A DNA stretch of 64,000 bases, from positions 18,049,967 to 18,113,966 of the forward strand of contig JBANSL010000004.1 of the NCBI GenBank assembly GCA_037127255.1. The letters are read 5' to 3'. A program made the position numbers and the translations under genes. Positions within the stretch are counted from its first letter, which is position 1, and every line of letters begins with the position of its first letter. The notes under the pieces were generated by a model, which was given only the letters and a program-made list of their open reading frames with translations, was not told the origin of the DNA and did not search any database. This document shows, one piece after another, positions 44,801 through 57,270 of this stretch. Origin of the DNA: Persicaria tinctoria. Taxonomy: Eukaryota > Streptophyta > Magnoliopsida > Caryophyllales > Polygonaceae.

Positions 44801-45474
44801 CTGAGGAGGATGTTCAGTTTTGGGCTCACATGATCGAGGTGATTTGGACAACTCGAAACAAACGCCTATTTGAGCAAGCTGAGACTGAGCCGATTTGGGT
44901 TGCCAGACAAGCAGAGGGTCGGATGGAGGAGTTTAACCGTGTCTGCAAAATCGGGAAGGGAACGCAGCGCGAGACCGTAAGCGACGAGATGCACTGGATT
45001 AAGCCGCCGGAAGGGTTTGTCAAGGTTAGCTGTGACGCAGCTGTTGATGAGAGGAAAGGGTGCGGTATTGGGTGTGTGGCGAGGACAGAAACCGGGGAGA
45101 TGGTGTTTGCTGCAACGCGTAGAACTCGACCTTCAGTGCGGGCTGATTTGGTTGAAGCGGAGAGCCTGGCCTGGGCACTTGAGGTGTGCATTGAGCGAGG
45201 GTTGCCGAGGGTGTGGATAGAGAGTGATTGCTCAACTGTCATTACTATGCTTCGTAATGGATGCTTTCCGAAGGGTGAGATTGGGGCTCAGTTGAGGAAG
45301 ATTGTTCAGCTGGCTTCCAGATTCATCGAGTGCAGATGGAGTTTCATTCGGAGACAGGCTAACCGGGTGGCTCACTTTCTTGCTAGTGTTAGGCCTAGTA
45401 ATGCTACTTTCATTGCAAGTTCTGTGTTAATTCCTTTTGAATTGAAACTCTTGTTAGCAGAAGATGCAAGGTAA
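41812..45474 (+). CDS. L1 ORF2: endonuclease remnant, reverse transcriptase, RNase H
   Basis: About 1220 codons, open throughout; the first ATG is 41812 (MNIISYNCLGLGGGRAV). The APE-type endonuclease is broken: the N-terminal part to LMETKSAAPRM is joined almost directly to the C-terminal part (ANADFLGLYKEA, GSDHVPILLKL), so roughly 150 residues, including most catalytic positions, are missing. RT is complete by eye: APGPDGMSTLFFQKHW, LRPISLCNVLYKIVSKVL, QSAFVPGRLITDNVLAAFE, LDMAKAYDRVEWSF, RGLRQGDPLSPYLF, and FADDS for the catalytic FADD. A zf-RVT region (WRACRGVLPCLANLKRR, CPWCG) and a C-terminal RNase H (SCDAAV, VEAESLAWAL, WIESDC, NRVAHFLA) follow, as in plant L1s. Confidence 0.9.
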   Translation: MNIISYNCLGLGGGRAVNMLTDLVRRVAPKVVFLMETKSAAPRMVFLDMAFANADFLGLYKEACVHHLARMGSDHVPILLKLSPEKEDISRRKGPKPLRFEAMWLDDEECETVIENGWKNPGSSSSTEGVMGKIARCAEDLRGWDLPQFGNVRKELQLVRDQLKEMGLGGMKGSDVEKRHNLEEKERKLMGREEIMWCQRARANEFKWGDRNTSFFHRKASGRQKRNEVKKLVDENGIEWKGFDGKVKIAMDYFENLFRSEVRASPDTTTQGIEQLVSDDDNLQLLMPFTTDEVKHALFQMHPTKAPGPDGMSTLFFQKHWHIVGSDVSNYVLSILNGAPIPPDLNYTFISLIPKVKNPCRMTELRPISLCNVLYKIVSKVLTNRLKKCMGKLVSQSQSAFVPGRLITDNVLAAFEIFHFMKKKRVGRKGYVAVKLDMAKAYDRVEWSFLKACMQKLGFASEWIELVMRCVTSVSFSVLIEGRPSPVFVPARGLRQGDPLSPYLFLLCAEGLSGMIRRSEQEGRLEGIAIARGAPRVSHLFFADDSVLFAKATCQQGREIVNILRDYGAASGQQVNFAKSEISFSRNVGAAQRQEMQRVLQIREVGKHEKYLGLPTMIGRSKKVIFGQLRERIWKKVTGWKERALSRGGKEVLIKSIAQAIPTYAMSCFKLPTGLCHDIEQHLCRFWWGDGSDKRKVHWLQWKKMCLPKEKGGMGFREMELFNKALLARQGWRIMQEPESLLARILKARYFPRTPFLKASVGHQPSYTWRSLMAGRDVLVQGMRWHIGNGSQVSVFDDRWLPRPMSFKPIANPWGFTSDLMVIELIDWNLKQWDEDLVRVVFHPIDADMVLSMRLTEADVPDEQILHYNRDGGFTVRSAYHMLVERSYTAVGPSSLDSTAADRVWKQVWKLNVPPRIRNLLWRACRGVLPCLANLKRRHIAEENLCPWCGCVEDEIHVLFKCRKAREIWDKYPAASTFGEGARTVLEACERAFRTGTEEDVQFWAHMIEVIWTTRNKRLFEQAETEPIWVARQAEGRMEEFNRVCKIGKGTQRETVSDEMHWIKPPEGFVKVSCDAAVDERKGCGIGCVARTETGEMVFAATRRTRPSVRADLVEAESLAWALEVCIERGLPRVWIESDCSTVITMLRNGCFPKGEIGAQLRKIVQLASRFIECRWSFIRRQANRVAHFLASVRPSNATFIASSVLIPFELKLLLAEDAR

Positions 45475-45507
45475 TACATAATTAGTTGGTTCTCAAAAAA
45501 AAAAAAA

Positions 45508-45572
45508 GCTCAAAAAATGGTATCGTGATGTGCCCATGCACAAAGATTCGAGTTCAAAATCCCGCATAAGCT
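45508..45572 (+). other. Right L1 duplication and 3' part of the split tRNA-like sequence
   Basis: GCTCAAAAAATGGTA (45508-45522) followed by TCGTGATGTGCCCATGCACAAAG and a T-arm-like GTTCAAAATCCC, parallel to 26421-26484 in A. Confidence 0.55.
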
Positions 45573-45594
45573 ATTTATGGTTGCTTTTTTTGTG

Positions 45595-46120
45595 TTCCCG
45601 TTCATGAATAAGATTATAAAGTGCAATAATAAAATGATAATGTGCACAAATAAGATGATATAATGCATATATAACATTATATTGTGCAAATATAACTTTA
45701 AGTTGTGCAAATATAACACTATGGTTTGCAAATGTAACATTATATTGTGCATATGTAATACTATAATGTTACGTTGTGCACATATAATATTATCTTGTGC
45801 GAATATAACATTATATTGTGCAAATATCACTTTAAGTTGTGCAAATATAACATTATGTTTTGCAAATGTAACATTATGTTGTGCATATCTAATAATATAA
45901 TGTTACGTTGTGCACATATAATATTATGTTGTGCGAATATAGCATTATATTGTCCAAAATATAACTTTAAGTTGTGCAAATATAACACTATGTTTTGCAA
46001 ATGTAACATTATGTTGTGCATATCTAATAATACAATTGTGCAAAAGTAAGATAGGATTGTGCAAAAGTAGTATACAATTGTGCATAACTAAGATTATAAT
46101 GTGCATGATTAACAATTTGT
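45595..46120. repeat. Tandem 'TGTGCAAATATAACATTA' array in B
   Basis: Same motif families and order as 26510-26890 in A, with different copy numbers. The open frames on both strands are repeat artefacts. Confidence 0.75.
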
Positions 46121-46146
46121 GATTGTTGCGCTCTTGTCTATTATGT

Positions 46147-46216
46147 AACCTATGTGGGATTTGAACCCACATCTTTGTGCAAACGCACATTGCTCTACCA
46201 ATTGAGCTAATAGGCT
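46147..46216 (-). other. tRNA-like cloverleaf, right member of the pair in B
   Basis: 70 nt on the minus strand: acceptor AGCCTAT/ATAGGTT (7 pairs with one G-T), D-arm GCTC/GAGC around AATTGGTA, TGTG/CACA stem with the 6-nt loop CGTTTG, T-arm GTGGG-TTCAAAT-CCCAC (5 perfect pairs). A- and B-box words are present. It has the best T-arm of the group. Confidence 0.7.
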
Positions 46217-46256
46217 AAATTATGATTTTCATGCTAAAATAGAATAACCTAATCGA

Positions 46257-46735
46257 GCATATCGCAATAAAATTCTAAAATCCAATTAGATCATGATCCA
46301 CAAACAATTTGACAATGCTATGAACATGAAATTAGCTCCAAATCAACCCAACAACACAACCATATCATCAATTTCAGTCAATTTTGCTTTTGGCAAAAAG
46401 CCCCAAATTCTAAAACATATCGCAATAAAAAATTCTAAAATTCAATTAGCTCATGATCCATAAACAATTTGACAATGATATGAACATGAAATTAACTCAA
46501 AATCAACCCAACAACACAACCATATCATCAATTTCAATCAATTTGGCTTTTGGCAAAAAGCCCCAAATTATAAAACATATCGCAATATAAAATTCTAAAA
46601 TCCAATTAGCTAATGATCTATAAAAAATTTGACAATGATATGAATATGAAATTAGCTCAAAATCAACCCAACAACACAACCATATCATCAATTTCAATCA
46701 ATTTGGCTTTTGGCAAAAAACCCCAAATTCCGCTC
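46257..46735. repeat. ~160-bp tandem repeat, three copies
   Basis: The phrase 'tatcgcaataNaattctaaaatNcaattag' begins copies near 46259, 46419 and 46579, each followed by 'tttgacaatgNtatgaa...caacccaacaacacaaccatatcatc'. The third copy ends near 46735. Confidence 0.85.
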
Positions 46736-46884
46736 CTAAATCAAACCCTAGGTTTTCAATCTCAACCTAAATCATTCAAACAATCTAAATAATTGTAATA
46801 AACAATTTTAGGGGTAGAAATCATACCAAATTCGAGTTGAAACAAAGAGAAAATCGGGTTTTCGAAGGTATATCGAGCCAAAAA

Positions 46885-47270
46885 TGTCGAACAGTTCAGT
46901 CGGGAGAGATGGGCTCGGTGTGAGCTCGGCTGGGCTCGGACCATGGGGGTTCCGGGCTTGGGGGTGCGCCTGAGGGAGGGGGTTCGAGCTGGGGGGGGGG
47001 GGGCTGGTGGCCGGAGGTGGCTCGTGGGTGGCGTGAGAGGCCGACGGGCGCAGCTGCGACGTGAGGCGTCGAATGCTCGGGATGGGCGCGTATGGCTCGA
47101 ACCAGGTCAAGCCAGGGCTCGGGGGTTGCGCACCGGGGTGGGCTCGAGCGCGGCCAGGCGCTGGTGGCTGGAGGTGGCTCAACGCGGGTGTGGGTGCGGC
47201 TCGACGCGGGTGTGGGTGCGGGAGTCCGAGAGCGATCGACCTGCTTTTGCTTCTACTATTGGGATGAATG
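46885..47270 (-). other. GC-rich arm of element B
   Basis: Very GC- and CpG-rich, with a G-run (46993-47004). Short direct repeats 'ggtggctcNNcgcgggtgtgggtgcgg' lie at 47170-47222. Several overlapping frames, no domain. Captured gene end or degenerate repeat. Confidence 0.3.
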
Positions 47271-47335
47271 TTTTTTTAACCCATTTTCACTTTAAGAGAA
47301 ATTTTCATCTTAAGCCCCTTTTTCACTTTAACCTC

Positions 47336-47375
<40 letters not shown>

Positions 47376-47700
47376 ATAGATCATATGAGAACAGCCCTTA
47401 TCGTATAATATGTGAACACATCTGGGCCATTGGTTTAAGGAAAATGGATGGCTGAGATGATTTCGTAAAATTAATTAATTGAAAAAGAAAATTGAAAAAA
47501 CCCAACCCAACTCTTATATCAGGCGCGTGTACCAGCCATTCCTAACCCTACCCCCACATATCGTGCCTTTGCTTACAAAGAAGAGAGAGAAAGAGGAGAG
47601 CGGCGATCAGGCGATTCGGGCGAAAGGGAAAGGGGGAGAAGCGGCGATCAGGCCATTCCTAACACTAGGGCTCCGATTGCCCGAACGCGTGATTCAGGCG

Positions 47701-47835
47701 ATGGCATCGACTTCATCTTTCCGGCAGGCGGATCCGGCGATGGCGGCGCCTTTCTTCCCCTATTCTCATATCTGGGCGACGGCACAATTCAACCGGCGAT
47801 TTGGAGATGGCGATGGTGATGGTTGGCGAAGGTAA
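47701..47835 (+). other. Recurring gene-like frame (MASTSSFRQADPAMAAPFF...) in D
   Basis: ATG at 47701 opens a short frame MASTSSFRQADPAMAAPFFP followed by YSHIWATAQF. Element E carries the same segment on the minus strand (49358 downward, MALNSSFRKADPAVAALFFP then YSQIWATVKA). Conservation of the frame in two elements suggests descent from one captured coding exon. I do not recognise the protein. Confidence 0.4.
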
Positions 47836-48534
47836 GGTCGTCGGTCTTCCTCCTCTAGTTTCCTGTATCCGAGCGATGGGGCAAGCGAAGGCGAAGAGGT
47901 GGCGTAGCCGTCCCACCATCAAATTTTTGGGCGATGGGGCGAGTGAGGATTTGGTCTGCAATGGTGGTTTTCGGGCGAGCGAAGGCGGAGAAGCGGCGTC
48001 CCACCATCACATCTTTAGATGGCGGCGACGAAGATGAGCGACGAATCGACGACAAGGAGTCCTCACACACCCAGCGGCGGCAGTCAACTATGGCGGCGGC
48101 TGCGAGGATGGGACCACGAGCAGTGCATCAACGAACATGAAGTAAATCAATGGGTCAGTTCAGATTTTTTTTTTTGGTCAATTGATTGGTGGATCGATGT
48201 GTTAGGTTTAGGATTAGTCGATGAATACGGTGGTTGTCTGACAATTGAATCAATTGGTGAGATTTTAGACCTAATTGAGAGAGATGAGAGGCTGGTCGGT
48301 CGTTATCGACATCCCAATTGGGGTTTGTCATATTATTGTCAATTACTCGTTTATTTTGTGAGGATTTGTAGCGAATTGTGTATGAATAGACGTCGAATTT
48401 GTGTTGTTCCATCTAATCTAAGAGGTATTCGCAGGAAAAGCCGAATTATTCATATGTATGGATCGATTTCGTGATGTGATTTTTCTTATATATTTTAGAA
48501 TCTTTTGAAAATGTAAAGTCGTTCGTAGCACTGA

Positions 48535-48770
48535 ATAATTCATTTATACAATCGAATAATCAAGCGGATACCATCGAATAATCCACCGATACCATCGCAT
48601 AATTCGTCTATACCATCGCATAATTCGTCTATACCATTGCATAATCCGTTGATACGATCGAATAATCCAATGATACCATCGATTTATGGTGCTAGCCGAT
48701 TAGAAAAATCCATCGATATCATCGCATAATCTGCCGATACGATCAAATAATCCAACGATACTGTCGAATA
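48535..48770. repeat. Minisatellite in D, ~20-22 bp unit 'ATACCATCGCATAATTCGTCT'
   Basis: About ten imperfect copies of (c/g)ataccatcg(a/c)ataatccg(a/t) in tandem, split by a short insertion near 48690. Confidence 0.75.
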
Positions 48771-48993
48771 ATTTACGGGAAAATAAAAATGGGCTTTTAC
48801 ACGCGCCCCAATGCAGCAGGTGAGAAAGAAAACTGGTGGGACCCACTGATTTTTAATTAAAGAAAAAAGGTTAAATTGCATATTAATCTCAGCCACCCAT
48901 TTCAATCAATCAACGCCCAGGATGTGTTCTCATGATACACAATAAGCAATGAGTACACTTGAACCATCCCCTATATATATATATATATATATA

Positions 48994-51632
<2,639 letters not shown>

Positions 51633-51652
51633 ACTATATATATATATATATA

Positions 51653-51879
51653 AGATCGACCACTTCTACACTTCTCTGAACATGTATGTACTCTACTTGA
51701 AAGCAAAGAAAAGAACTTTTTGTTTTTCATGGCCTAAGAATACAATACATCTCACTAAGGATCTGAAACAGCATAAGCAAACCCATACTTTTCAACATGG
51801 AAGAGGATGGTTGGGTAGATGATCTTAGTGCTTCGAAGTTATGTTTCAATATTGAGAGAGGTACAATGGTTCCTACTTT
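51653..51879. other. Short spacer, nothing recognised
   Basis: A+T-rich, no gene or repeat identified. Confidence 0.4.
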
Positions 51880-53300
51880 AATGTAATACATAAGTATATT
51901 GATAGAGCATGATTAGTGTTGCATTATAGAATGCATTTAGCATAATTTAGTTGTGAATAGTGCATATTTTAGTTAAAATTACATGTTTACCTGTGGTGTT
52001 GGAAGATTCGGAATCTATGCAATTTTATGGTTAATTTCAGGTAAATGTGGATCCGACGAGGAATAAGGAGACTCTTGGATGAACAAAGATTCAAGTTGAG
52101 GAAGAAAAATGAAGAGCACGGGAGCGGAGTCGAATTTCGAGAGCCTAAGTGAATAACAAGTCGTCAAAAGTTGTTGCCAGACATGCTGAACTTGTTTCGC
52201 ACTTTCTGGAGGCATCGGTGGTCCGATTGACTGTTATAACCATGCGTTGGAAAGCTCTCTTCGAGATCTACAACTTCTGTGTTGACATCGAGACCAAATT
52301 CGAAACGGAAAAATTGCTGTGAACAGTAAAAGCCGCCCCGCGGCCCGAACCTCTGACGAGCGATTTCGCTGATCGCCGGCCGCCCCGCGGCCTGGGTTGG
52401 CTGCCCCGCGGCCCTCGCAGAAACACGCCGTTCAGAATTGGACTTTAATTATGGTTTTTGTTTTATTCTTTGGCCGACTTCTTAGAGGCTTTATAAGATT
52501 TTTATAGTTTATTATTTCATTAACCTTATGCACTTTATTCCATTGCTGAGAGCACCGTTGAGCATGAGCAACTAAACTCTCAAGGTTTCGCCTACAGTTT
52601 GGATCTTTGATTGTTGAATTGTGAGTTTCTTAATCTAGTTCTTATTCCTATTGCAATGTTTTGACTTCTTTGTGCTTAATTGCTTGAATGTGTTTTATTC
52701 TCTCTGGCCTGATCAACTAGTTAGAGTAGATTCATTCAATTGCTAGGGTTTTGCAGATTACTCGTAGCGAACCTTAACCCAAGTGGCAATCATATCCCTT
52801 TAGGACTCGTAGGACTAATTGGATGTGTAGGAAGTTGAATACATGTTGAATATCGACTCATAGCTTGATATTATGTGTACCTTGGTTAATTCATAATCTT
52901 AATGTTATCTCTAGGTTTAATCTTAACCGTGTTAGGGTTATTTAGAGGTAAGAGTTGCTAGGACTCGTAGGACTAGTAATTTACCTAAGATCTGGACAAG
53001 GACATTGATAGGAAAAGGCAAGAACTAGAGGCTGAAACAAGGATCGAATTCATCAATCGAAGTGATAAATTGTAGGTGAACCTATTTCTCTCCACTAAAT
53101 TCTAAAACCAATTTCCTTTATTTGCTTACTTTCGCTTTGATAAAAGGCGGATCTTTTTCACACCAAAAACCCCCCATCTTCTTACTAGCGATTAGAATTG
53201 ATACTCGAATTGAATAGATTTCCCTGTGGATCGATCTCTTGCTTGCGCACTATACTAGTTGTGAGTTTGAGTATTCTTTGGCAAGGACAACGACATGTTT
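51880..53300 (+). repeat. Decayed Ty3/gypsy LTR (Athila/Tat-like)
   Basis: Non-coding. It includes three tandem CCCCGCGGCC words (52334-52412), a CTTTATAAG box near 52491, and at 53218-53270 the 'atttccctgtggatcgatct...cactatactagt' block typical of the U5 end of Athila/Tat LTRs, matching the wording at 7397-7436. No primer site, gag or second LTR follows, so it is a truncated or solo LTR with unclear ends. Confidence 0.45.
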
Positions 53301-53834
53301 TCCTCTTGTCATATATCCATTGTTAAGTTATTAATTCAAAATCCATGCTAGCTAGCTAATTAAGGGTCCGAAGTTGTATCCTCATAGTAATAAGGATCTA
53401 TCATCAAGAATCATGAGTGGGAACTGGCACTCCCCATCAAACGAATCCTTATCGACCAGGTTGTGTCTACTCCGAGAAATTGTAGGCCCAACTCTACTGG
53501 CTATTCATATTTCATATGATAATAAAGGCATAGGGTGTGTACCGGCCTTTAGCCAGTAAGTAATTGCAAGAGGATTTGTATTACCGACTGCATGTATAAA
53601 TTATACTCTCTGCTATACCTGCGTAGCCCTCCACTCTTGACCCAATCACACACCATTTCTCGAGCATATACACTGCAACTTTAATCGTGATTAGACATTT
53701 AGACCCTTGTTCTTTTGAAATCCAGAAAGATAAGCTTGTAATTTAGCTTCCCATTGTCGAATTCAACGTGCTCAAGATTCTAACATTTTGAGCTTGGAAC
53801 CCTTGTTAAGCATCGAGTACTTTTTGTTTTTTCA
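53301..53834. other. Spacer with no recognised gene
   Basis: One short open frame (53374-53559, 61 codons) without domain. Nothing else seen. Confidence 0.4.
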
Positions 53835-54570
53835 TTCCCTTTGTATTTAATATTGAAAATTATTTTTCATAAACATAACATATTTCACAATATGCCTGTG
53901 AAACAACCTGTAAAAAATGAATGATTTATGTTTTTAGTCGTTTTAAGGTTGTGTTTCAATCGGGGCCCAATTATTCCTCTTTGAGCTCTAATAGGTTATT
54001 TCTTTTTAGATATTTTAATTTTTTGGATTTGTTATTCCTATTGTATTTAATATTGAAACCTAATTTCATCGTCATAATATATTTCACAACATGCCTTTGA
54101 ATTGGGTTGAGTAAACTGAATGATTTATGTTTTTACTTGTTTTACGACTTTGTGTATTTTCATGAGAATCCAATTATTCCAGATTGACCTATAATAGATT
54201 ATTTATTTTCAACTGTTTTTACTTTTTTTTTTTATTGTTATTGTATTTAATATTAAAACCTTATTTACCCATCATAATATACCATACATGTGAATTGGGT
54301 TGAAGAAAATAAATTATTTATGTTTTTACTTGTTTTAAGGCTATTTGTGTTTTTAATCGGGGTCTGATTATTTTAATTTGACCTCTATTATATGATTTCT
54401 TTTCAAATGTTTATAACTTTTGGGGTTTTTTAATTCATATTGTATTTGATATTGAAACCTAAATTTCATAGCCAGAAATCCCATAATATACTTCACATCA
54501 TGATTGTGAAAAGGGCTGGAAAAAATGATTGATTTATGATTGTACTCGTTTTAAGACCGTGCATGTTATC
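53835..54570. repeat. ~200-bp satellite-like tandem repeat, nearly four copies
   Basis: The phrase 'TTGTATTTAATATTGAAA' starts units at about 53841, 54041, 54241 and 54440. Each unit then has 'cataatatatttcaca', 'tgaatgatttatgtttttactcgttttaa' and 'aattattccN(6)tgacct' in the same order. Divergence between units is high, so it is old. Confidence 0.85.
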
Positions 54571-54974
54571 ATGAGAGCGAAGATAAGACTAAATACTGTA
54601 AAAACAGTTCCATACTCTAGAGTCTAGGCAAGTTATTAGAAATAATTTATTATTAAGAAATAATCCAACAATTGACTACCACAAAATTGAGCAATGCAAA
54701 CAAAAAACTCACGTGGTATGATTCATATAGAAATCTATTAAGATATACAGACTTACCAAACCAAGACAACGACCAATAGTCAAATTGCATCACTATTACA
54801 ACATTACCACCATCTAACTCCAATTCTCGCTAATTCAAAAAGTTGTTGGTTAATCCAATAGTGTGTCAAACACATAACATTACTATTGCTTATTACAAAG
54901 AATACATGCGTTGTGCAGCTATGCATTTCCCCTTCATCTGTCATCTCACAAGTGTCCACATCCTCCTCATTATA
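54571..54974. other. A+T-rich spacer
   Basis: No gene or element recognised. Confidence 0.4.
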
Positions 54975-55793
54975 TTACAATGCTAAGATTGCATTTCGAG
55001 TAGCTCTTGCTGCCCTCCTACTTAGCTTGGTGTTCTTCGCAGATATGCAACATTGTGTCTTCATATCATTTGAAAAACGCACATCGGTCTCGGAACCACA
55101 CCCCTTCTCCAGCTGTCCAGATTTTGGAGTGCAAACACCCTTCAAATCAACTCTTTGTCGCCTGAGTGTTGCAAATATGTCGTTTGTCACCACTTAGGGG
55201 CTCAATCTCTTCTTCCGTTGTAGCCAGCTGTTGCACATACTCCTTAACTTCTTTTTATCTCATGCTTCTGCTCTCCGCTGCATTTTTTGCTCACAAAAGT
55301 CCCTCATACAGCAGCCTTTGTGACTTTTCATAGAAAGCACCCTTATCTGTCATAGCGATTTCAACACCCTCTTCAGTCATACATGTAGCTATTCTAGCAG
55401 CCCCCATTGTTGTCATACAATTTGCACCCTTCTCACCATCGCTAGCACTTGTATTTCCTTGTATATTATCTATCAATTCTCCACCTAAACTTGCAACTGC
55501 ACCTGAATTCGCTTCTTCAATCATAGAGAAGGACCCCTCTTTACTCGATAATATTAACATTCTAGCATCCCCTTAAACATAATTTCACCCATTGCGCTTG
55601 GCCTTTTGTGTATGCACAACCTCAACAAATTATCATTTTGAGGAGCTGCATTCCCATTAATACAAGATGGATGCATCTCAATACTCGCTAAAACAGCCCC
55701 TGTCCCTAAGATATTCATCTGTCGATCAGTTTTCTCCTCTACACAATCCTTATCCTTTGAGCTCTTCTGCACATGAAGATTCACAAACACCAC
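54975..55793 (-). other. Unrecognised minus-strand ORF cluster, possibly exons of a decayed gene
   Basis: Three minus-strand frames follow each other: 55554-55793 (79 codons, MVFVNLHVQKSSKDKDCVEE...), 55291-55560 (89 codons, MLILSSKEGSFSMIEEANSG...) and 54975-55193 (72 codons, ending KNTKLSRRAARATRNAIL). Composition (Lys/Glu/Asp-rich, no low complexity) looks more protein-like than other frames nearby. I recognise no domain. It could be a broken host gene or a piece of a DNA transposon protein. Confidence 0.3.
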
Positions 55794-55799
55794 AAGAAC

Positions 55800-56600
55800 G
55801 ACTACAGAAGATGAAAGATAGGTGCAACTAAATCATTATTTTTCTCTCTAGATGAGCACAAATCCAACTGTAGACTTTTAATTAGATCTCAAAACGATAA
55901 GCATTGTCCTATTTCCGCAATGGTACAATACCAAGACAGAAACTCTTTCTATATCAGCTAAAGAGAATATAAATCATCTGAAGAATTCAAGAATTCCTCA
56001 AATGGTCACAAGTTTTCAAGGATGACATATTTGTATCAGCAACAACCCATATGTACCATTGCAACATTTGGTCAAAGATGATATCATTAGCGATATTGAT
56101 ATCTTGAATATTATATATGGATGTTTATGAAGTACTATTGCAATTTCTTGAAAAACAAAGTGAAACGGTTCAAAACTGAAGCTTTCAGATAGACACTGAC
56201 GAATCAAATGTGAGAGAGGAACGAATTCGAGCAATACAAAGCGGGATTGCTCAAAAAGGGAAATTAGATACATGACCGATTAAGGCAACCAAATTAGGAT
56301 TCTATAGGAACAAAGAAATAAGAAATTAATAGGTACGTGTTACCTTTGCTCTCCTTCAATGACGGTGGCTGTGGTGGACGATGATGGTTATGGTGTGGAT
56401 GGAGAACAACCAGGTCTTCAATTTCACGCCGCGAAGCTTGATTTGGAATTTGAATCATCAGATCTTTTAGGTCATATCACTCCAATTATCTTTCTTTCTC
56501 CGTGAGTCCTCAATTAGGGATGAATTATGCTGCTCTCACCAAAGGAAAATACTTGAAGAAATCAAGGCAAAGAGTTTCCATCATCCATGCCTAACCGCTT
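55800..56600. other. Non-coding, gene-border-like stretch
   Basis: 56330-56480 has a GC-richer patch ('gacggtggctgtggtggacgatgatgg') resembling a 5' exon on the minus strand, but no frame with a domain. Otherwise nothing seen. Confidence 0.3.
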
Positions 56601-56606
56601 CCAATC

Positions 56607-56860
56607 TTTGCCAAATTAGATTCCATCTCAGTCACAGGAATTGTCTTCGACCCTGTCGCCACCGGCAAGCTAATCGCCACCCTCACAACCTCCTTCGACA
56701 TCTCACGCACTTACCAGCTCTTTTTCCGCCTGCCCCATTGCACTCTCTACATATGGAACTCCATCATCAAGGGTTTCTCCAAAACGAACCAACCCAAGAA
56801 ATCCCTTTTTGTTTACCAACAGATGAGGAAAAAGATGATTTTGAAGAAGAAGGTAAACGT
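56607..56860 (+). pseudogene. PPR protein fragment
   Basis: Reading from 56607 gives about 80 residues with the look of the N-terminal repeats of a PLS/E-type pentatricopeptide-repeat protein: FDPVATGKLIATLTTSFDIS, RTYQLFFRLPHCTLYIWNSI and IKGFSKTNQPKKSLFVYQQM. The 'LYIWNSIIKGFS...SLFVYQQM' pattern is the usual repeat core. The frame then runs into Lys/Gly-rich non-PPR sequence and stops. PPR proteins bind organellar RNA; this piece is too short to act and has no start or targeting peptide. Confidence 0.65.
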
Positions 56861-57200
56861 GGGTGAGAAAACCCATTTCAATTTTGGTACTGGCAGGAGA
56901 GAACGTGGGTGAGGCAGTTGAAGGAGAAAACCAATTTTAACTTGGAATTGGTATTGGGAGCAGTTGAATCGATAGAGAGAACGTGGGTGGGGTAAAAGGC
57001 TGAAAATTTGGCTTCTTAAACTTTTCTAATTGAAGGGCACATGGCTCAATATTTTGTGAAGACATTGATTCTAAAATTATAAGTATAAGGGGTCGATATT
57101 TCTTCTTTAAGTTTGGAAGGCTAATACACACAAAATACGCATTTTTTTCTTTTTAAAATTCACAATTTTTTTGCTTGTAGATTTTAAAACACACAATCGA
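56861..57200. other. Spacer with a local duplication
   Basis: The phrase 'gagaacgtgggtg(a/g)gg' occurs at 56900-56915 and 56977-56992, and 'ggtgagaaaaccca' resembles it, so the stretch contains a short tandem-like duplication. No gene seen. Confidence 0.35.
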
Positions 57201-57270
57201 TGTATGTATGTATGTATGTATGTATGTATGTATGTATGTATGTATGTATGTATGTATGTATGTATATATA
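57200..57270. repeat. (ATGT)n microsatellite then (TA)n
   Basis: About 15 units of TATG/ATGT, ending in TATATA directly at the left border of element G. Confidence 0.95.

Larger units (their letters stand above)
40276..45507 (+). mobile_element. L1-type LINE retrotransposon
   Basis: 5.2 kb, bounded by a 15-bp duplication and ending in a poly(A) run (45495-45507). It encodes ORF1 with a DUF4283/zinc-knuckle protein and ORF2 with endonuclease remnant, RT and RNase H. It looks near full length at the 5' end. Its GC content is well above its host element. ORF1 is frameshifted at a poly-G run and the endonuclease carries an internal deletion. Confidence 0.93.
39763..47340. mobile_element. TIR element B (same family as A), left end lost, interrupted by L1
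   Basis: From 39776 the sequence follows A from about 25932 (ATTTGGATGTAAATG...) through the tRNA-like pair and array. The right TIR (about 47279-47340, TTTCATCTTAAGCCCC) matches that of A. The outer part of the left TIR is missing at the H junction. Without the L1 it is about 2.3 kb. A ~160-bp tandem repeat (46257-46735) and a GC-rich arm (46885-47270) fill the right side; these are not shared with A, so family members keep their ends and left arms but differ in cargo. Confidence 0.65.
47374..48970. mobile_element. TIR element D (TA-flanked)
   Basis: 1.6 kb. The left end (47378-47465) and the reverse complement of the right end (48880-48970) share ATGAGAACA, TGAACACATCTGGGCCATTG (with changes) and GGCTGAGAT words over about 90 bp. 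Left GC-rich arm 47570-48130 holds the SSFRQADPA-type frame, followed by A+T-rich DNA and a minisatellite at 48535-48770. No transposase. Confidence 0.6.
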
